A DNA stretch of 64,000 bases from JAKVAV01 sp047632755 (GCA_047632755.1 JBLIDT010000001.1:62001-126000); one strand, 5' to 3'; counted from the stretch's first letter, positions 24,919-34,859 are shown. Made by a program: numbers and translations. Notes: generated by a model from the sequence alone, not told the origin.

Positions 24919-26058
24919 GTGTATTTTAGAGATATCGTAGGACATAATGACTTGAAAAACGCCTTGACCCAAATGGTCAAAGACGATCATGTCAGTCATG
25001 CTCTTATGTTTGCGGGTCACGAGGGCAGCGGAAATCTAGCCTTGGCCATTGCTTTTTCAGCCTACTTGCTTTGCAAAAACAGAGGCCCTGAAGAAAGATG
25101 TGGAGAATGCCTGAATTGCAAACAGCTCGATCAGTTGGGCCATCCTGATTTGCACTTTTCTTTTCCTTTTGTGAAGAAGGAGAAGATTGAGGTTTCTGAA
25201 AGTTTTCAGCGCGATTTCAAAAATCAGGTGAAGAAGAACCCTTACCTCTCATTAAAAGATTGGGAAATTGAGATTGCAGGAGAAAATAAACAGTCGATCA
25301 TCACCGCAAAGGAAAGCGCCGCAATAGTAAAAAAGCTGTCGCTTAAATCATTTGCCGGAGGCTACAAAGTCATGATCATTTGGATGCCAGAAAAGTTAAA
25401 TCTGGCCGCTGAGAATAAACTGCTCAAGACCTTAGAAGAACCAACACCGCGGACGTTGATCATTCTAGTTCCAGCAAAAGCGGAAGCCTTACTTCCCACG
25501 ATTATTTCACGCACTCAGATGGTAAAATGCCGACCATTGAGAGATGAAGAAGTTCGTGCGGGATTAATGCAAAAGTTTCGTATCTCTTCTGAAGTGGCTG
25601 ATAAAGCGGCTCAAATGGCCGAAGGTAATTTTAACTTAGCCCTGAAAACAGCAAAAGATCCCGACGCAGAAAACATTTACTTCACTCTTTTTCGCGATTG
25701 GATGCGAACATGTGTGTCGCCTAAAAATCACGACATCGTAGAGGTAACAGAAAAGATCGCTGCCCTAAGCCGAGATCAACAAGGTTATTTCTTGGAATAC
25801 TGCCTCAGCTTTCTTCACGAAGCTATTATGTATGCCTATTTAGGTAAAGACAAAGCGCGATACGCAGGGGCCTCTGCTGAATTTGCAGAAAAATTCGCTC
25901 CTTACATGGCAGGCAAGGATCTAGGAGCATTCCATGATACCTTGAGCAAGGGGCACAGACTGGTAGAACGGAACGCGAATCCTCGATTGTTGTACATGAA
26001 ACTAAGCGCTGAAATGATTCGCATCTTCATGGGCAAAAGGCCAGAACCGATTTCTTAA
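24919..26058 (+). CDS. holB: DNA polymerase III delta-prime subunit
   Basis: 379 aa with a GTG start; clamp-loader subunit. The N-terminal AAA+ fold has a degenerate Walker A (AGHEGSGNLALA, no Lys), as usual for delta-prime, a zinc-binding cysteine cluster in CGECLNCKQLDQLGHPD, the SRC-like sensor region ISRTQMVKC and the LLKTLEEPTPRTLIIL block. It heads a four-gene run holB-ricT-gldH-PBP1A, an order common in Flavobacteriales. TACCTTTG at 24892-24899 could be its -7 element. Confidence 0.92.
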   Translation: MYFRDIVGHNDLKNALTQMVKDDHVSHALMFAGHEGSGNLALAIAFSAYLLCKNRGPEERCGECLNCKQLDQLGHPDLHFSFPFVKKEKIEVSESFQRDFKNQVKKNPYLSLKDWEIEIAGENKQSIITAKESAAIVKKLSLKSFAGGYKVMIIWMPEKLNLAAENKLLKTLEEPTPRTLIILVPAKAEALLPTIISRTQMVKCRPLRDEEVRAGLMQKFRISSEVADKAAQMAEGNFNLALKTAKDPDAENIYFTLFRDWMRTCVSPKNHDIVEVTEKIAALSRDQQGYFLEYCLSFLHEAIMYAYLGKDKARYAGASAEFAEKFAPYMAGKDLGAFHDTLSKGHRLVERNANPRLLYMKLSAEMIRIFMGKRPEPIS

Positions 26059-26083
26059 CTTTGAACAAAAGAATAGCACGCTA

Positions 26084-27376
26084 ATGGGATGTGAGACTTG
26101 TACGAATGGAAGTAACGGAACACCGGCAGGGTGCAAGAATAATGGCACTTGTTCTAGCGGTGGATGCAGTAAGTTAGCCGTATATGATTGGCTAAGTAAC
26201 ATGGAGCTTCCTGGCAACATGAAGCGTTTCGCTTACGTGGAAGTACGATTCAAGAGCAGCCGAAAAGACTTTTATGAGAACACTTCATCGCTTAGCCTAA
26301 ATCCAGGAGACTGCATAATTGTAGAGGGAAGTCCAGGGTACGATGTGGGTGTTGTTTCTGCCGAAGGTGAATTAGCGCGCCTTCAGATGGACAAGAAAAA
26401 ATTGAGCAAAAATACGCGCGATATCAAGCGAATTTTGCGCAAAGCTACCACAGATGATCTCACTCTTTGGCGAGAGGCCAGATCCCTTGAAGCCGACGCC
26501 ATGTTTCAAGCTCGAGGAGTCTCTTCCTCGCTAGGACTAGAAATGAAAATCTCCGATGTAGAGTACCAAGGTGATAAAACCAAAGCGACATTCTATTACA
26601 CCGCCGATGGAAGGGTAGATTTTCGGGAGTTGATTCGAAAGTTTGCGGAAACTTTCCGCGTGCGAATTGAGATGAAGCAAATCGGTGCCCGACAAGAAGC
26701 TGCGCGACTTGGGGGTATTGGATCTTGCGGCAGAGAACTTTGCTGCAGCACGTGGCTCACTGATTTCAGATCGGTTTCTACTAGTGCCGCTCGTTACCAG
26801 CAGCTTTCTTTAAACACGCAAAAACTCGCGGGTCAATGTGGTAAATTGAAGTGCTGCCTCAATTATGAACTCGATTCTTACCTCGATGCAATAAAGCATT
26901 TGCCAAAAAGCAATATAAAGCTCAGAACGAAAAAAGGAATTGCCTTTCACATCAAGACGGATATTTTCAAAGGCATCATGTGGTATGTCTACGAAGAGGG
27001 AACAGCCAATGGCCCAATTCCTATAGCCGCAGAAAGGGTGAAGGAGATCATTGCGATGAATGAGGAGAAGCAATTTCCTGAAGATCTCAAGGGTTTTGTG
27101 GAAATCGAGGTGCCAAAAGATGAAGCCTACTCGAATGTGGTAGGTCAAGACAGTCTGACGCGTTTCGATCAAAAAAGAACCAAGCGCAAAAAAAGAAGAA
27201 AGCCCAGCGGAAACAAACCTCCACAGGCCAATACGAAAAGCGACGGAAGAGCTAATTCTGGCAACAAAACTCAATCAAACAGTAAAGGCCCTCGAAGCAG
27301 TAAACCGCAAAACGCTGCAAAACCAAAAACAGGAGGTCGCAGACCTTCTGCCAACGAAGGCCCCAGTAACAAATAA
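26084..27376 (+). CDS. ricT: RicT/YaaT-like protein with PSP1 domain
   Basis: 430 aa. A Cys-rich N-terminus (CETC, C17, C23, C29) is followed by the PSP1 domain (FAYVEVRFKSSRKDFY onward). Conserved blocks include RLGGIGSCGRELCCSTWL and CGKLKCCLNYE, whose cysteines in B. subtilis RicT help hold Fe-S clusters in the RicAFT complex controlling RNA processing. The last 70 residues are a basic, low-complexity tail rich in Lys, Gly, Asn and Ser, probably nucleic-acid binding. It is followed by gldH after 2 nt. Confidence 0.9.
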   Translation: MGCETCTNGSNGTPAGCKNNGTCSSGGCSKLAVYDWLSNMELPGNMKRFAYVEVRFKSSRKDFYENTSSLSLNPGDCIIVEGSPGYDVGVVSAEGELARLQMDKKKLSKNTRDIKRILRKATTDDLTLWREARSLEADAMFQARGVSSSLGLEMKISDVEYQGDKTKATFYYTADGRVDFRELIRKFAETFRVRIEMKQIGARQEAARLGGIGSCGRELCCSTWLTDFRSVSTSAARYQQLSLNTQKLAGQCGKLKCCLNYELDSYLDAIKHLPKSNIKLRTKKGIAFHIKTDIFKGIMWYVYEEGTANGPIPIAAERVKEIIAMNEEKQFPEDLKGFVEIEVPKDEAYSNVVGQDSLTRFDQKRTKRKKRRKPSGNKPPQANTKSDGRANSGNKTQSNSKGPRSSKPQNAAKPKTGGRRPSANEGPSNK

Positions 27377-27378
27377 TA

Positions 27379-27867
27379 ATGCAAAAATTTTCTTTTGGAT
27401 GTTTTCTCGCCGCGGCCTTGTTGCTGGCCTCATGTGCCGATGAAAATCGAGTGTTTGAAGAAAATGTGGAAATCCCCAACGAGAAATGGACGGTTTCCGA
27501 AAAAGCCATCTTGGAGGCTGAAATTAACGATACCCTTAGCAGCCACAACTTTTTAATAAACGTTCGCAATACAGAGCGCTACCCTTATCGAAATCTTTAC
27601 CTTTTCGTTAAAACCATCTTTCCCAACGGAAAATCGAGCAAAGATACCGTCGGGATCGTTTTGGCGGATGCCACGGGTCGTTGGATTGGAAATGGTGGCG
27701 GCTATTTGAATAGCAGCAGCCATCTATCCAATACGATCATGTATCAGTACAACCGGAGGTTTCCGCTTTCTGGCACATACCGATTTGAAATAGAACAGGC
27801 CATGAGGGCTGACACTCTTGTGGGGATAAAAAATATCGGTTTACGCATCGAGAAGACCGACAAATAA
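27379..27867 (+). CDS. gldH: Gliding motility lipoprotein GldH
   Basis: 162 aa; lipoprotein signal peptide ending ALLLASC at Cys19. The conserved region NTERYPYRNLYLFVKTIFPN and the tail GIKNIGLRIEKTDK match GldH, a protein required for gliding in Flavobacterium johnsoniae and associated with the T9SS/gliding apparatus. It implies that this organism has a Gld system, consistent with the T9SS-tagged FAS1 protein. Gliding itself is not demonstrated. Confidence 0.9.
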   Translation: MQKFSFGCFLAAALLLASCADENRVFEENVEIPNEKWTVSEKAILEAEINDTLSSHNFLINVRNTERYPYRNLYLFVKTIFPNGKSSKDTVGIVLADATGRWIGNGGGYLNSSSHLSNTIMYQYNRRFPLSGTYRFEIEQAMRADTLVGIKNIGLRIEKTDK

Positions 27868-27921
27868 GATCTTTAGACAAGGTTATAATCTGAATTGCGT
27901 TTTAACCCGAAATAAAATCTG

Positions 27922-30342
27922 ATGGCAGAGACTCACCCGGAAAATAAAAAAGTGCGGAAACGTGCGGTGTTTTTACTTTGGTTCCTCGGGCTTTCGCCAA
28001 TTATTGTTTTGGCCGCCCTCCTCTACTTTGCGACCAATAGCGACCTACCCGATACCAAGGCTTTGGCCAATCCGAAGACGAATTTAGCTACACAGGTTCT
28101 TTCTGCTGATGGCGAAATTCTAGGACGTTTTTATTTAGAAAATCGCACAAATGCTGAATTTGAAGAGCTTTCTCCTGCTTTAGTCCAGGCCCTCATTGCC
28201 ACCGAAGACGAGCGGTTTTACGACCATTCGGGAATAGATCTGAAAGGAACGGCCCGTGCAGGAGCTTATCTCGGATCGAAAGGTGGTGCAAGCACCATCA
28301 CCCAGCAACTTGCCAAGATGCTTTTTACCGAACAGCCGGGAAATGGATTAAAGCGCGTATTCCAGAAGTTTCAAGAATGGATCATAGCAGTAAAACTTGA
28401 GAAGCAGTACACCAAGCAAGAAATTCTAACTCTTTACCTGAACAAATTCGACTGGATCAATCAAGCCGTTGGAATTCGTTCAGCAGCGAACGTTTATTTC
28501 GACAGTACTCCAGACTCACTTCACATAGAAGAAGCGGCAATGCTCGTGGGAATGGCAAAAAACCCAGCTCTTTACAACCCGTTACGTCGTCCTGAAAAAA
28601 CGCTCGCGAGAAGGAATGTCGTCTTGGGGCAAATGGTTCGCAATGACTTCTTAACTCAGGGTCAGTGCGATTCTCTTTCTGTTCTCCCCCTTAATTTGGA
28701 TGTTCAAAGCATCAATCACCAAGAAGGTCTAGCGCCATACTTCCGCGAAATTTTACGAGGTGAATTGAAGCAGCTATTGGCTAAAAAAGACGCCCAAGGC
28801 AACTTGGTTTACGCAAAAGCAAATGGATCACCATACAGCATCTATCGCGATGGCTTAAGAATCTACACGACCATCGATTCGAGGATGCAAGGCTATGCAG
28901 AAGAAGCGGTAGAAAAGCACTTGGGCGGGGAGCTTCAAGATGATTTTAAGAATGATGTAGCGAAATATCGAAGTCCTCCTTTTTCAAACGATTTAACATC
29001 AGATGAGATCCAAAAGATTGAGAGATCTGCAATGAGGAGAACCCAGCGCTATCGAATCATGAGCGGAAAGGAATGTCCGAATTGCCATAGACGCGTCAAT
29101 ATTAAAGAAATAGAAATTGAAGGACACGCTCACTTCAACTGCACTTCCGAGGATTGTGAAGAGCAATGGAAAACGGTTCCAAAAGACAGTATTGAAGTCA
29201 TTTTCAGAACTAAAGAGTTCCCGATGAAAGTCTTTTCCTGGCAAGGAGAAATTGACACCTTGCTGACTCCTATGGATAGCATCCTTTACTACAAAAGTAT
29301 TTTGCAAACAGGGGTGGTCAGTATTGATCCAAAAACGGGGTTTGTCAAGGCTTGGGTAGGAGGAAATAACTACAAGCATTTTCAATACGATCATGTGAAG
29401 CAAGGAAAACGACAAGTGGGGTCTACGTTTAAGCCCTTTGTTTACGCCACAGCTATTCGAGAAGGATATTCGCCTTGTTATGAAATCCCGAAAGTACCCA
29501 CGACATTTCGTAAAGGAACTTTCAATCTATTGGAAGATTACACCCCACACGACCCAGGTAGAGACTACGGCTATTTGGTCTCTTTAAAGTGGGGCCTGGC
29601 TAATTCCGTGAACACTGTTACAGCCTGGGTTATGAAGCAATTCGGGCCTGAATCTGTCATTAAACTAGCCCGCGACTTAGGTATTGAAAGCGAGATGAAA
29701 CCAGTGGTGTCTCAGTGCTTTGGTGTAGCCGATCTGTCATTGATGGAAATTACTTCTGCCAATGCCACATTTGCCAATATGGGCGTTCACATCAAGCCGA
29801 TCTACATCATGCGAATTGAAGACAAAAACGGCAAAACAGTCTACAGCATGGAACCTGAAACAAACGAGGCGCTGGATGAGAAGACCGCCTATACGATGTT
29901 GAGCCTTATGCAAGGAACCGTGGACGGTGTTTACAATGAGCACGAAGGCAGGAGCACGGGTACGGCCATTCGATTGAAATTTGATCTCCCAAACCGTGAA
30001 TACGATGGCTTTGATCGAGATTTAAAAATTGCCGGTAAAACGGGTACTACTCAAAATCAATCTGATGGTTGGTTTATTGGTTTAACTCCTGATTTAGTGA
30101 CTGGGGTTTGGGTGGGTGCAGAGGACCGTAGTGTCCATTTCCGGACATTGCAGCTTGGGATGGGAACGAATATGGCATTGCCCATTTGGGGATATTACAT
30201 GAAGGCTGTGTATGCCGACGAAAGTCTGAATATTTCTCAAGGAGACTTCGACAAGCCGGAAGGATTGGACATTGAACTCGATTGCGAAAATTTCGCTCGA
30301 AAACAGAATATTTTTGATTCGTCAGAAGGTTTATCTTGGTAA
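27922..30342 (+). CDS. Penicillin-binding protein 1A (bifunctional) with a four-cysteine insertion
   Basis: 806 aa; polymerises and cross-links peptidoglycan. TM helix at about 15-37; glycosyltransferase domain with catalytic E95 in ATEDERFYDHSG and the GGASTITQQLAK block; transpeptidase with S501-x-x-K504 in GSTFKPF, SVN and KTGTT. Between the two, residues 381-415 contain CPNC (385-388) and C407-x4-C412, a Cx2C-x18-Cx4C pattern typical of a zinc ribbon, which is unexpected in a periplasmic domain. It may be structural or form disulfides. Confidence 0.93.
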   Translation: MAETHPENKKVRKRAVFLLWFLGLSPIIVLAALLYFATNSDLPDTKALANPKTNLATQVLSADGEILGRFYLENRTNAEFEELSPALVQALIATEDERFYDHSGIDLKGTARAGAYLGSKGGASTITQQLAKMLFTEQPGNGLKRVFQKFQEWIIAVKLEKQYTKQEILTLYLNKFDWINQAVGIRSAANVYFDSTPDSLHIEEAAMLVGMAKNPALYNPLRRPEKTLARRNVVLGQMVRNDFLTQGQCDSLSVLPLNLDVQSINHQEGLAPYFREILRGELKQLLAKKDAQGNLVYAKANGSPYSIYRDGLRIYTTIDSRMQGYAEEAVEKHLGGELQDDFKNDVAKYRSPPFSNDLTSDEIQKIERSAMRRTQRYRIMSGKECPNCHRRVNIKEIEIEGHAHFNCTSEDCEEQWKTVPKDSIEVIFRTKEFPMKVFSWQGEIDTLLTPMDSILYYKSILQTGVVSIDPKTGFVKAWVGGNNYKHFQYDHVKQGKRQVGSTFKPFVYATAIREGYSPCYEIPKVPTTFRKGTFNLLEDYTPHDPGRDYGYLVSLKWGLANSVNTVTAWVMKQFGPESVIKLARDLGIESEMKPVVSQCFGVADLSLMEITSANATFANMGVHIKPIYIMRIEDKNGKTVYSMEPETNEALDEKTAYTMLSLMQGTVDGVYNEHEGRSTGTAIRLKFDLPNREYDGFDRDLKIAGKTGTTQNQSDGWFIGLTPDLVTGVWVGAEDRSVHFRTLQLGMGTNMALPIWGYYMKAVYADESLNISQGDFDKPEGLDIELDCENFARKQNIFDSSEGLSW

Positions 30343-30358
30343 GTAAATTTGAAATCTC

Positions 30359-31060
30359 ATGAATAAAGTGGTTAAAGATGTGGAGGCGGCCATAGCAGGT
30401 ATTGCTTCAGATATGACTATTATGCTCGGTGGCTTTGGCCTTTGTGGCATTCCAGAAAACTGCATCGGAGCGCTCGCTAAGAGCTCCATAAGCGGACTCA
30501 CGTGCATCTCAAATAATGCTGGCGTAGATGATTTCGGGCTGGGACTTCTCTTGAAGAAAAAGCAAATCAAGAAAATGATCTCTTCATATGTAGGAGAAAA
30601 CAAGGAGTTTGAACGGCAAATGCTCAGCGGCGAATTAGACGTAGAGTTGATCCCTCAAGGAACACTCGCGGAAAGGTGCAGAGCAACAGGAGCTGGAATC
30701 CCGGCATTTTTTACCCCTGCAGGATACGGAACTGAGGTGGCCGAAGGAAAAGAGGTTCGCGAGTTTAATGGCAAAATGCACATTCTCGAACATAGCTTCG
30801 ATCCTGATTTTGCCATTGTAAAAGCCTGGAAAGGAGACACTGAGGGAAACCTAATCTTCAAAGCTACCGCTCGAAACTTTAATCCAATGATGGCTATGGC
30901 AGGAAAGATCACCATAGCCGAAGTGGAAGAGTTAGTGCCTGCTGGCGAATTGGATCCCAATGAAATTCACACTCCAGGAATATTCGTTCAACGCATTTTT
31001 CAAGGTGAGAAATTTGAGAAGAGGATTGAGCAGCTAACAGTAAGACCAAAATTCAACTAA
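30359..31060 (+). CDS. scoA: 3-oxoacid CoA-transferase, subunit A
   Basis: 233 aa; with ScoB transfers CoA from succinyl-CoA to acetoacetate or a related 3-oxo acid. Features are the glycine-rich LGGFGLCGIPENCIGAL (24-40), SNNAGVDDFGLGLL and the FFTPAGYGTEVAEG block of CoA-transferase family I alpha subunits. It starts 16 nt after the PBP1A stop and precedes scoB by 25 nt. Confidence 0.93.
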   Translation: MNKVVKDVEAAIAGIASDMTIMLGGFGLCGIPENCIGALAKSSISGLTCISNNAGVDDFGLGLLLKKKQIKKMISSYVGENKEFERQMLSGELDVELIPQGTLAERCRATGAGIPAFFTPAGYGTEVAEGKEVREFNGKMHILEHSFDPDFAIVKAWKGDTEGNLIFKATARNFNPMMAMAGKITIAEVEELVPAGELDPNEIHTPGIFVQRIFQGEKFEKRIEQLTVRPKFN

Positions 31061-31085
31061 TTCAATCACGACAATTTAACTGACC

Positions 31086-31742
31086 ATGGCTCTCGATAAA
31101 ATCGGTATTGCAAAACGAATCGCTCAAGAACTGGAAGATGGCTACTACGTTAATCTGGGGATTGGAATCCCTACGCTCGTGGCAAACTATGTTCCCGAAG
31201 GTATTACGGTTGAATTCCAATCAGAAAACGGAATCTTAGGTATGGGCCCTTTTCCCATAGAGGGAGAAGAAGATGCTGATTTGATCAATGCAGGAAAGCA
31301 AACGATTACGGCTCAAAAAGGAGCGTCTTTCTTTGACTCTGCGACCAGTTTCGCCATGATTCGAGGCCAGCATGTTCAACTCACTGTGCTTGGTGCTATG
31401 GAGGTTTCTGAAAACGGAGACATAGCCAATTGGAAAATCCCTGGTAAACTGGTGAAAGGAATGGGTGGTGCTATGGATCTAGTGGCTTCCGCCGAAAACA
31501 TCATTGTAGCTATGACCCATACGAACAAGGCTGGTCAAAGCAAACTCCTAAAAGAATGTTCACTTCCACTAACTGGAGTGAAGTGCGTGAAGAGAATTGT
31601 CACTGACCTGGCAGTTTTGGATATTCATCCCGAAGGTGGTTTTATTTTGCGAGAGCTGGCACCAGGTGTCACCGTAGAAGAGGTTCAAGAGAAAACCGAA
31701 GGGAAGCTTATTGTCGCAGAAGACGTGAAGATCATTAACTAG
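31086..31742 (+). CDS. scoB: 3-oxoacid CoA-transferase, subunit B
   Basis: 218 aa. The catalytic glutamate lies in VEFQSENGILGMGPFP (about 43-58), where it forms the glutamyl-CoA thioester. ADLINAGKQTITAQKGASFF and the GGAMDLVASAENIIVAM block are typical of beta subunits. Its TAG stop coincides with the CTAG start of repeat copy B. Confidence 0.93.
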   Translation: MALDKIGIAKRIAQELEDGYYVNLGIGIPTLVANYVPEGITVEFQSENGILGMGPFPIEGEEDADLINAGKQTITAQKGASFFDSATSFAMIRGQHVQLTVLGAMEVSENGDIANWKIPGKLVKGMGGAMDLVASAENIIVAMTHTNKAGQSKLLKECSLPLTGVKCVKRIVTDLAVLDIHPEGGFILRELAPGVTVEEVQEKTEGKLIVAEDVKIIN

Positions 31743-31951
31743 TGTCTATCCATACAGTCCATTATCGGCGTTTCTCTTGTGTTAAAAACAGTCGCTTCGA
31801 CAGGACTCAGGACATCGCATTGACAAGAGTCAACTCCTTTATTACGCCCTTCGGTTGTGAAGACGCATTCGCTAAGTATTTAAAAATGAATGCACCAAGC
31901 TAATGAGTTCTCTAGCTCGGACACCTGACTAAATGGACAGATTCTAACTAG
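31739..31951. repeat. Intergenic repeat, copy B (213 bp)
   Basis: Fills the space between convergent scoB and the ABC ATPase gene. The core CTTGTGTTAAAAACA is at 31776-31790. It shares AGTCCATTATC and AGTCAACTCCTT with copy A, and GGTTGTGA and TATTTAAA with copy C. Its two ends are imperfect inverted repeats: after CTAGT, 16 positions compare GTCTATCCATACAGTC with ATCTGTCCATTTAGTC (12 identical). No reading frame of note is inside. Confidence 0.78.
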
Positions 31952-31965
31952 CGCTGATCTGGAGC

Positions 31966-33654
31966 TCAACCCATATCTGGAATAGAATCAATCAATGATT
32001 TGGTGTAATCTGAAGCTGGCGAAGCGTAAATCGCTTCAGACTCTCCGATCTCCTCAATCTTTCCGTTTCTCATTACGATAATTCGATCAGCCATATACTT
32101 CACCACAGACAGGTCATGTGAGATGAAGATATAGGTCAAATTCAATTCATCTTTTAGATCATTCAGCAGGTTTAGCACCTTGGCTTGAACTGACACATCC
32201 AGAGCAGAAACACTCTCGTCACAGATTATAAATTCAGGCTCGACCATTAAAGTTCGAGCAATACATATGCGCTGCCGCTGACCACCAGAAAACTGATGAG
32301 GGTATTTCTGAGCCGCTGTAGACGGCAAACCCACTTTATCTAGGATACTATATACCCTCTTGCTCCTCTCAGATCTTGACTTAACCAATCCATGCACCAT
32401 CAGCGGTTCTGAGAGAGCTTCTTCAACGGTTTTCCCCGGATTAAGAGAAGAGTATGGGTCTTGAAAAATAATCTGAATCTTTCTACGAAAACGAGAAGGG
32501 AATTTGATTCCCCCTCCGGCAATTTGAACACCTTCAAAAACCACATTTCCCATATGCGCTTCTTGCAATCCTACCAGCGCTCTCCCAAGCGTGCTCTTAC
32601 CGCATCCCGATTCGCCAACGAGGCCTAGGGTTTCTCCATGCTTCACTTCAAAGCTCACATTATCGACAGCCTTTAGGTAGGCTGGAGTATTTTTACCGGA
32701 CTGCTTCAAAGGAAAATGAACTCCGACATTATTTACTCTAAGTACCACTTCTTGAGAGGCCGATTTGCGTTTTTGAGGAACCACCCTTTTTTCGTTGACT
32801 TCTAGAAAATCGGAGACAACAGGCAGACGTACCGGGTTATTATTCAATTTAGGTCTGCAGGCGAGAAGTGCTTTGGTGTATGGTTCATTTGGTGATGTCA
32901 ACAACTCACTGACACTCCCTTCTTCAACTACTTCGCCTTGGTACATGACCAAAACTCGATCAGCTATCTCACTGACAACCCCCAAATCGTGGGTAATAAA
33001 AATCAATCCGGTATTGTTCTCAGCACAAAGCTCCCTGAGCAATTCCAAAATCCGCTTCTGGACGGTTACATCCAAAGCAGTGGTTGGCTCGTCTGCTATG
33101 ATCAATTCAGGCTCACACGCCACTGCCATCGCAATCATTACCCGCTGCTTCTGTCCGCCCGATATTTGATGCGGGTAGCTGTTGAATAGCTCTTCTGGAC
33201 GAGGCAATTCTACTCGTTCAAAAAGATCGATTACAGATTTGTGCGCCTCCTTCTTTGAGCATTTCTTGTGCAGTCGAATTACCTCCGCCACCTGATCACC
33301 GCACCTTTGAACAGGATTGAGCGAAGTCATTGGTTCTTGGAAAATCATCGAAATTCTATTCCCTCGAATCTTTTGAAAATCTCTCTCGGACTTTAAATGC
33401 AGTAAATCCACTCTTTTGTCACCACCACCAAAAAGGATTTCTCCGTTTTGGACTTTTGCATTCGAAGGCAATAAGCCCATAATAGCTAAAGAGGTTAGAC
33501 TTTTTCCAGAACCCGACTCACCTACAATACCAAGCGTTTCGCCCTTATGAAGGGAGAGGTTTATGCCGTTAAGAACAGTCGTAAAATTTCGATCTTCATC
33601 GGGAAAGGCCACTTCCAAATTTTGAATATCGAGAAGCGTGTCAGTATTTGTCAT
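31966..33654 (-). CDS. ABC transporter ATP-binding protein with two fused ATPase domains (oligopeptide type)
   Basis: 562 aa. Two complete nucleotide-binding domains lie in tandem: the first with GESGSGKS (Walker A), HQISGGQKQR (signature) and LIIADEPTTALDVT (Walker B); the second with GESGCGKS, HQFSGGQRQR and FIICDESVSALDVS. This is the DppD-DppF fusion layout (YejF/GsiA type) energising peptide or glutathione import. No permease or binding-protein gene is nearby, so its partners must be elsewhere. It overlaps the end of the lipoprotein gene upstream by 14 nt. Confidence 0.92.
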   Translation of the reverse strand: MTNTDTLLDIQNLEVAFPDEDRNFTTVLNGINLSLHKGETLGIVGESGSGKSLTSLAIMGLLPSNAKVQNGEILFGGGDKRVDLLHLKSERDFQKIRGNRISMIFQEPMTSLNPVQRCGDQVAEVIRLHKKCSKKEAHKSVIDLFERVELPRPEELFNSYPHQISGGQKQRVMIAMAVACEPELIIADEPTTALDVTVQKRILELLRELCAENNTGLIFITHDLGVVSEIADRVLVMYQGEVVEEGSVSELLTSPNEPYTKALLACRPKLNNNPVRLPVVSDFLEVNEKRVVPQKRKSASQEVVLRVNNVGVHFPLKQSGKNTPAYLKAVDNVSFEVKHGETLGLVGESGCGKSTLGRALVGLQEAHMGNVVFEGVQIAGGGIKFPSRFRRKIQIIFQDPYSSLNPGKTVEEALSEPLMVHGLVKSRSERSKRVYSILDKVGLPSTAAQKYPHQFSGGQRQRICIARTLMVEPEFIICDESVSALDVSVQAKVLNLLNDLKDELNLTYIFISHDLSVVKYMADRIIVMRNGKIEEIGESEAIYASPASDYTKSLIDSIPDMG

Positions 33655-34162
33655 CTAATGGCTCGAGATAATTGAGGCTGATAAATTTTTTCCTTTGGTT
33701 GTTTTGCTCTTGGCTTAGCGTAATTTCTACCGTGCTGTTAGACTGACTAAAAGTCGTCCAGCGCCTAGAGGTAAGGATGTTTTCATACTCTCCAAAAGGA
33801 GCGGTAAGCCTGGTTGACCAATTTTCTATGATCGAATTAGACAAGGTGTCATCATTGGTGAAAACATCCACCTGAACTTCAAATAATCCATACGTATCGA
33901 AGGCTAAATATGCATTGAGCATAACGGTATCATCTAAAAGCACTACTTCTTCATGGTACTCAATGGTGCTGTCGTTTGAAACAACAGGGATCCATTTTTC
34001 AGCAGCCAAGACACTATCTGGTAGGCACCCCAATTTATAGCCCCGGAAGAATCCCGAATTCTCAATGAGAATCTCCTCTTGGTAGACTTTCTCTTTTGCC
34101 TGTGCACATGATATCAGCACGAGTGTAAGGAGAAGAAAGCTATACCGTTTCAATGTAGTCAT
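33641..34162 (-). CDS. Hypothetical lipoprotein (173 aa)
   Basis: Lipoprotein signal peptide MTTLKRYSFLLLTLVLISC with the lipobox Cys at 19; the rest is soluble and beta-rich (EVVLLDDTVMLNAYLAFDTY, FGEYENILTSRRWTTF). The size, the lipobox and the central part loosely resemble GldH-like lipoproteins, but I do not assign it. It overlaps the exonuclease gene upstream by 23 nt and the ABC ATPase gene downstream by 14 nt. Confidence 0.75.
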   Translation of the reverse strand: MTTLKRYSFLLLTLVLISCAQAKEKVYQEEILIENSGFFRGYKLGCLPDSVLAAEKWIPVVSNDSTIEYHEEVVLLDDTVMLNAYLAFDTYGLFEVQVDVFTNDDTLSNSIIENWSTRLTAPFGEYENILTSRRWTTFSQSNSTVEITLSQEQNNQRKKFISLNYLEPLDDKY

Positions 34163-34859
34163 CGTGAATGATTTCCATATTTCTAAATCGCTGCATTAAT
34201 CGTGCAACTGTTACTGTATCTTTTTCGCAATAGACTCGAATTCGCTCTTCGTCATCTTCTTCCCAAAAAACACGTCCAACATCAGCGCCAGAAATGTCTC
34301 CTTTAGGTGTAGGCACATTAAAGAGCTTGGCCAAGAGATTCAATGAAGTAAAGTGCTTGTAGTCTCCGAATTTCCATAAATCCATGGTGTCCAGATGCTT
34401 CACTTCCCACGGCTTTTTACCAGCTAAATTGATAAGCTTGGGCAGGTTGAGTCCGTTAATCAAAGATCGTCGGGCAATGTACGGTATATCGAATTCCTTG
34501 GAATTATGACCACACAAAAACTTTTCGCCGCCGCGATCAAATCTATTCAGCATTTCAAGAAATTCGCCTAGGAGCACTTTTTCGTCTTTACCATAATAAC
34601 TGGTCACTCTCAATTTCTGCTCACTTCCCGATTGATAAAACAACGCTGTAGAGATGCAAATGATCTTCCCGAACTCTGCGTAAATACCAGCTCTCTCGTA
34701 AAGTTCACTAGCAGTTTTTGATTCTCGTTCTTGCAAAAACCTCGTCTTGACTGACCAGAGTTCTTGCCATGACGAATCGAGTTCATCAAAATTATAAACG
34801 GCTGGAACCGTCTCAATATCCAAAAAGAGGACGTTTTCAAGGTGTATTTCAGTTAGCAT
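34140..34859 (-). CDS. Predicted 3'-5' exonuclease (DnaQ-like, PolB exo2 family)
   Basis: 239 aa with the DEDD exonuclease signature: VLFLDIETVPA (motif I, Asp and Glu), FLCGHNSKEFDIPYIARR (motif II Asp) and YCEKDTVTVARLM (motif III Asp). The family is related to the proofreading exonuclease of family B polymerases, but stands alone here. It is probably a nuclease in DNA or RNA maintenance; substrate unknown. It lies 54 nt from the divergent 34914 gene. Confidence 0.85.
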   Translation of the reverse strand: MLTEIHLENVLFLDIETVPAVYNFDELDSSWQELWSVKTRFLQERESKTASELYERAGIYAEFGKIICISTALFYQSGSEQKLRVTSYYGKDEKVLLGEFLEMLNRFDRGGEKFLCGHNSKEFDIPYIARRSLINGLNLPKLINLAGKKPWEVKHLDTMDLWKFGDYKHFTSLNLLAKLFNVPTPKGDISGADVGRVFWEEDDEERIRVYCEKDTVTVARLMQRFRNMEIIHDDYIETV

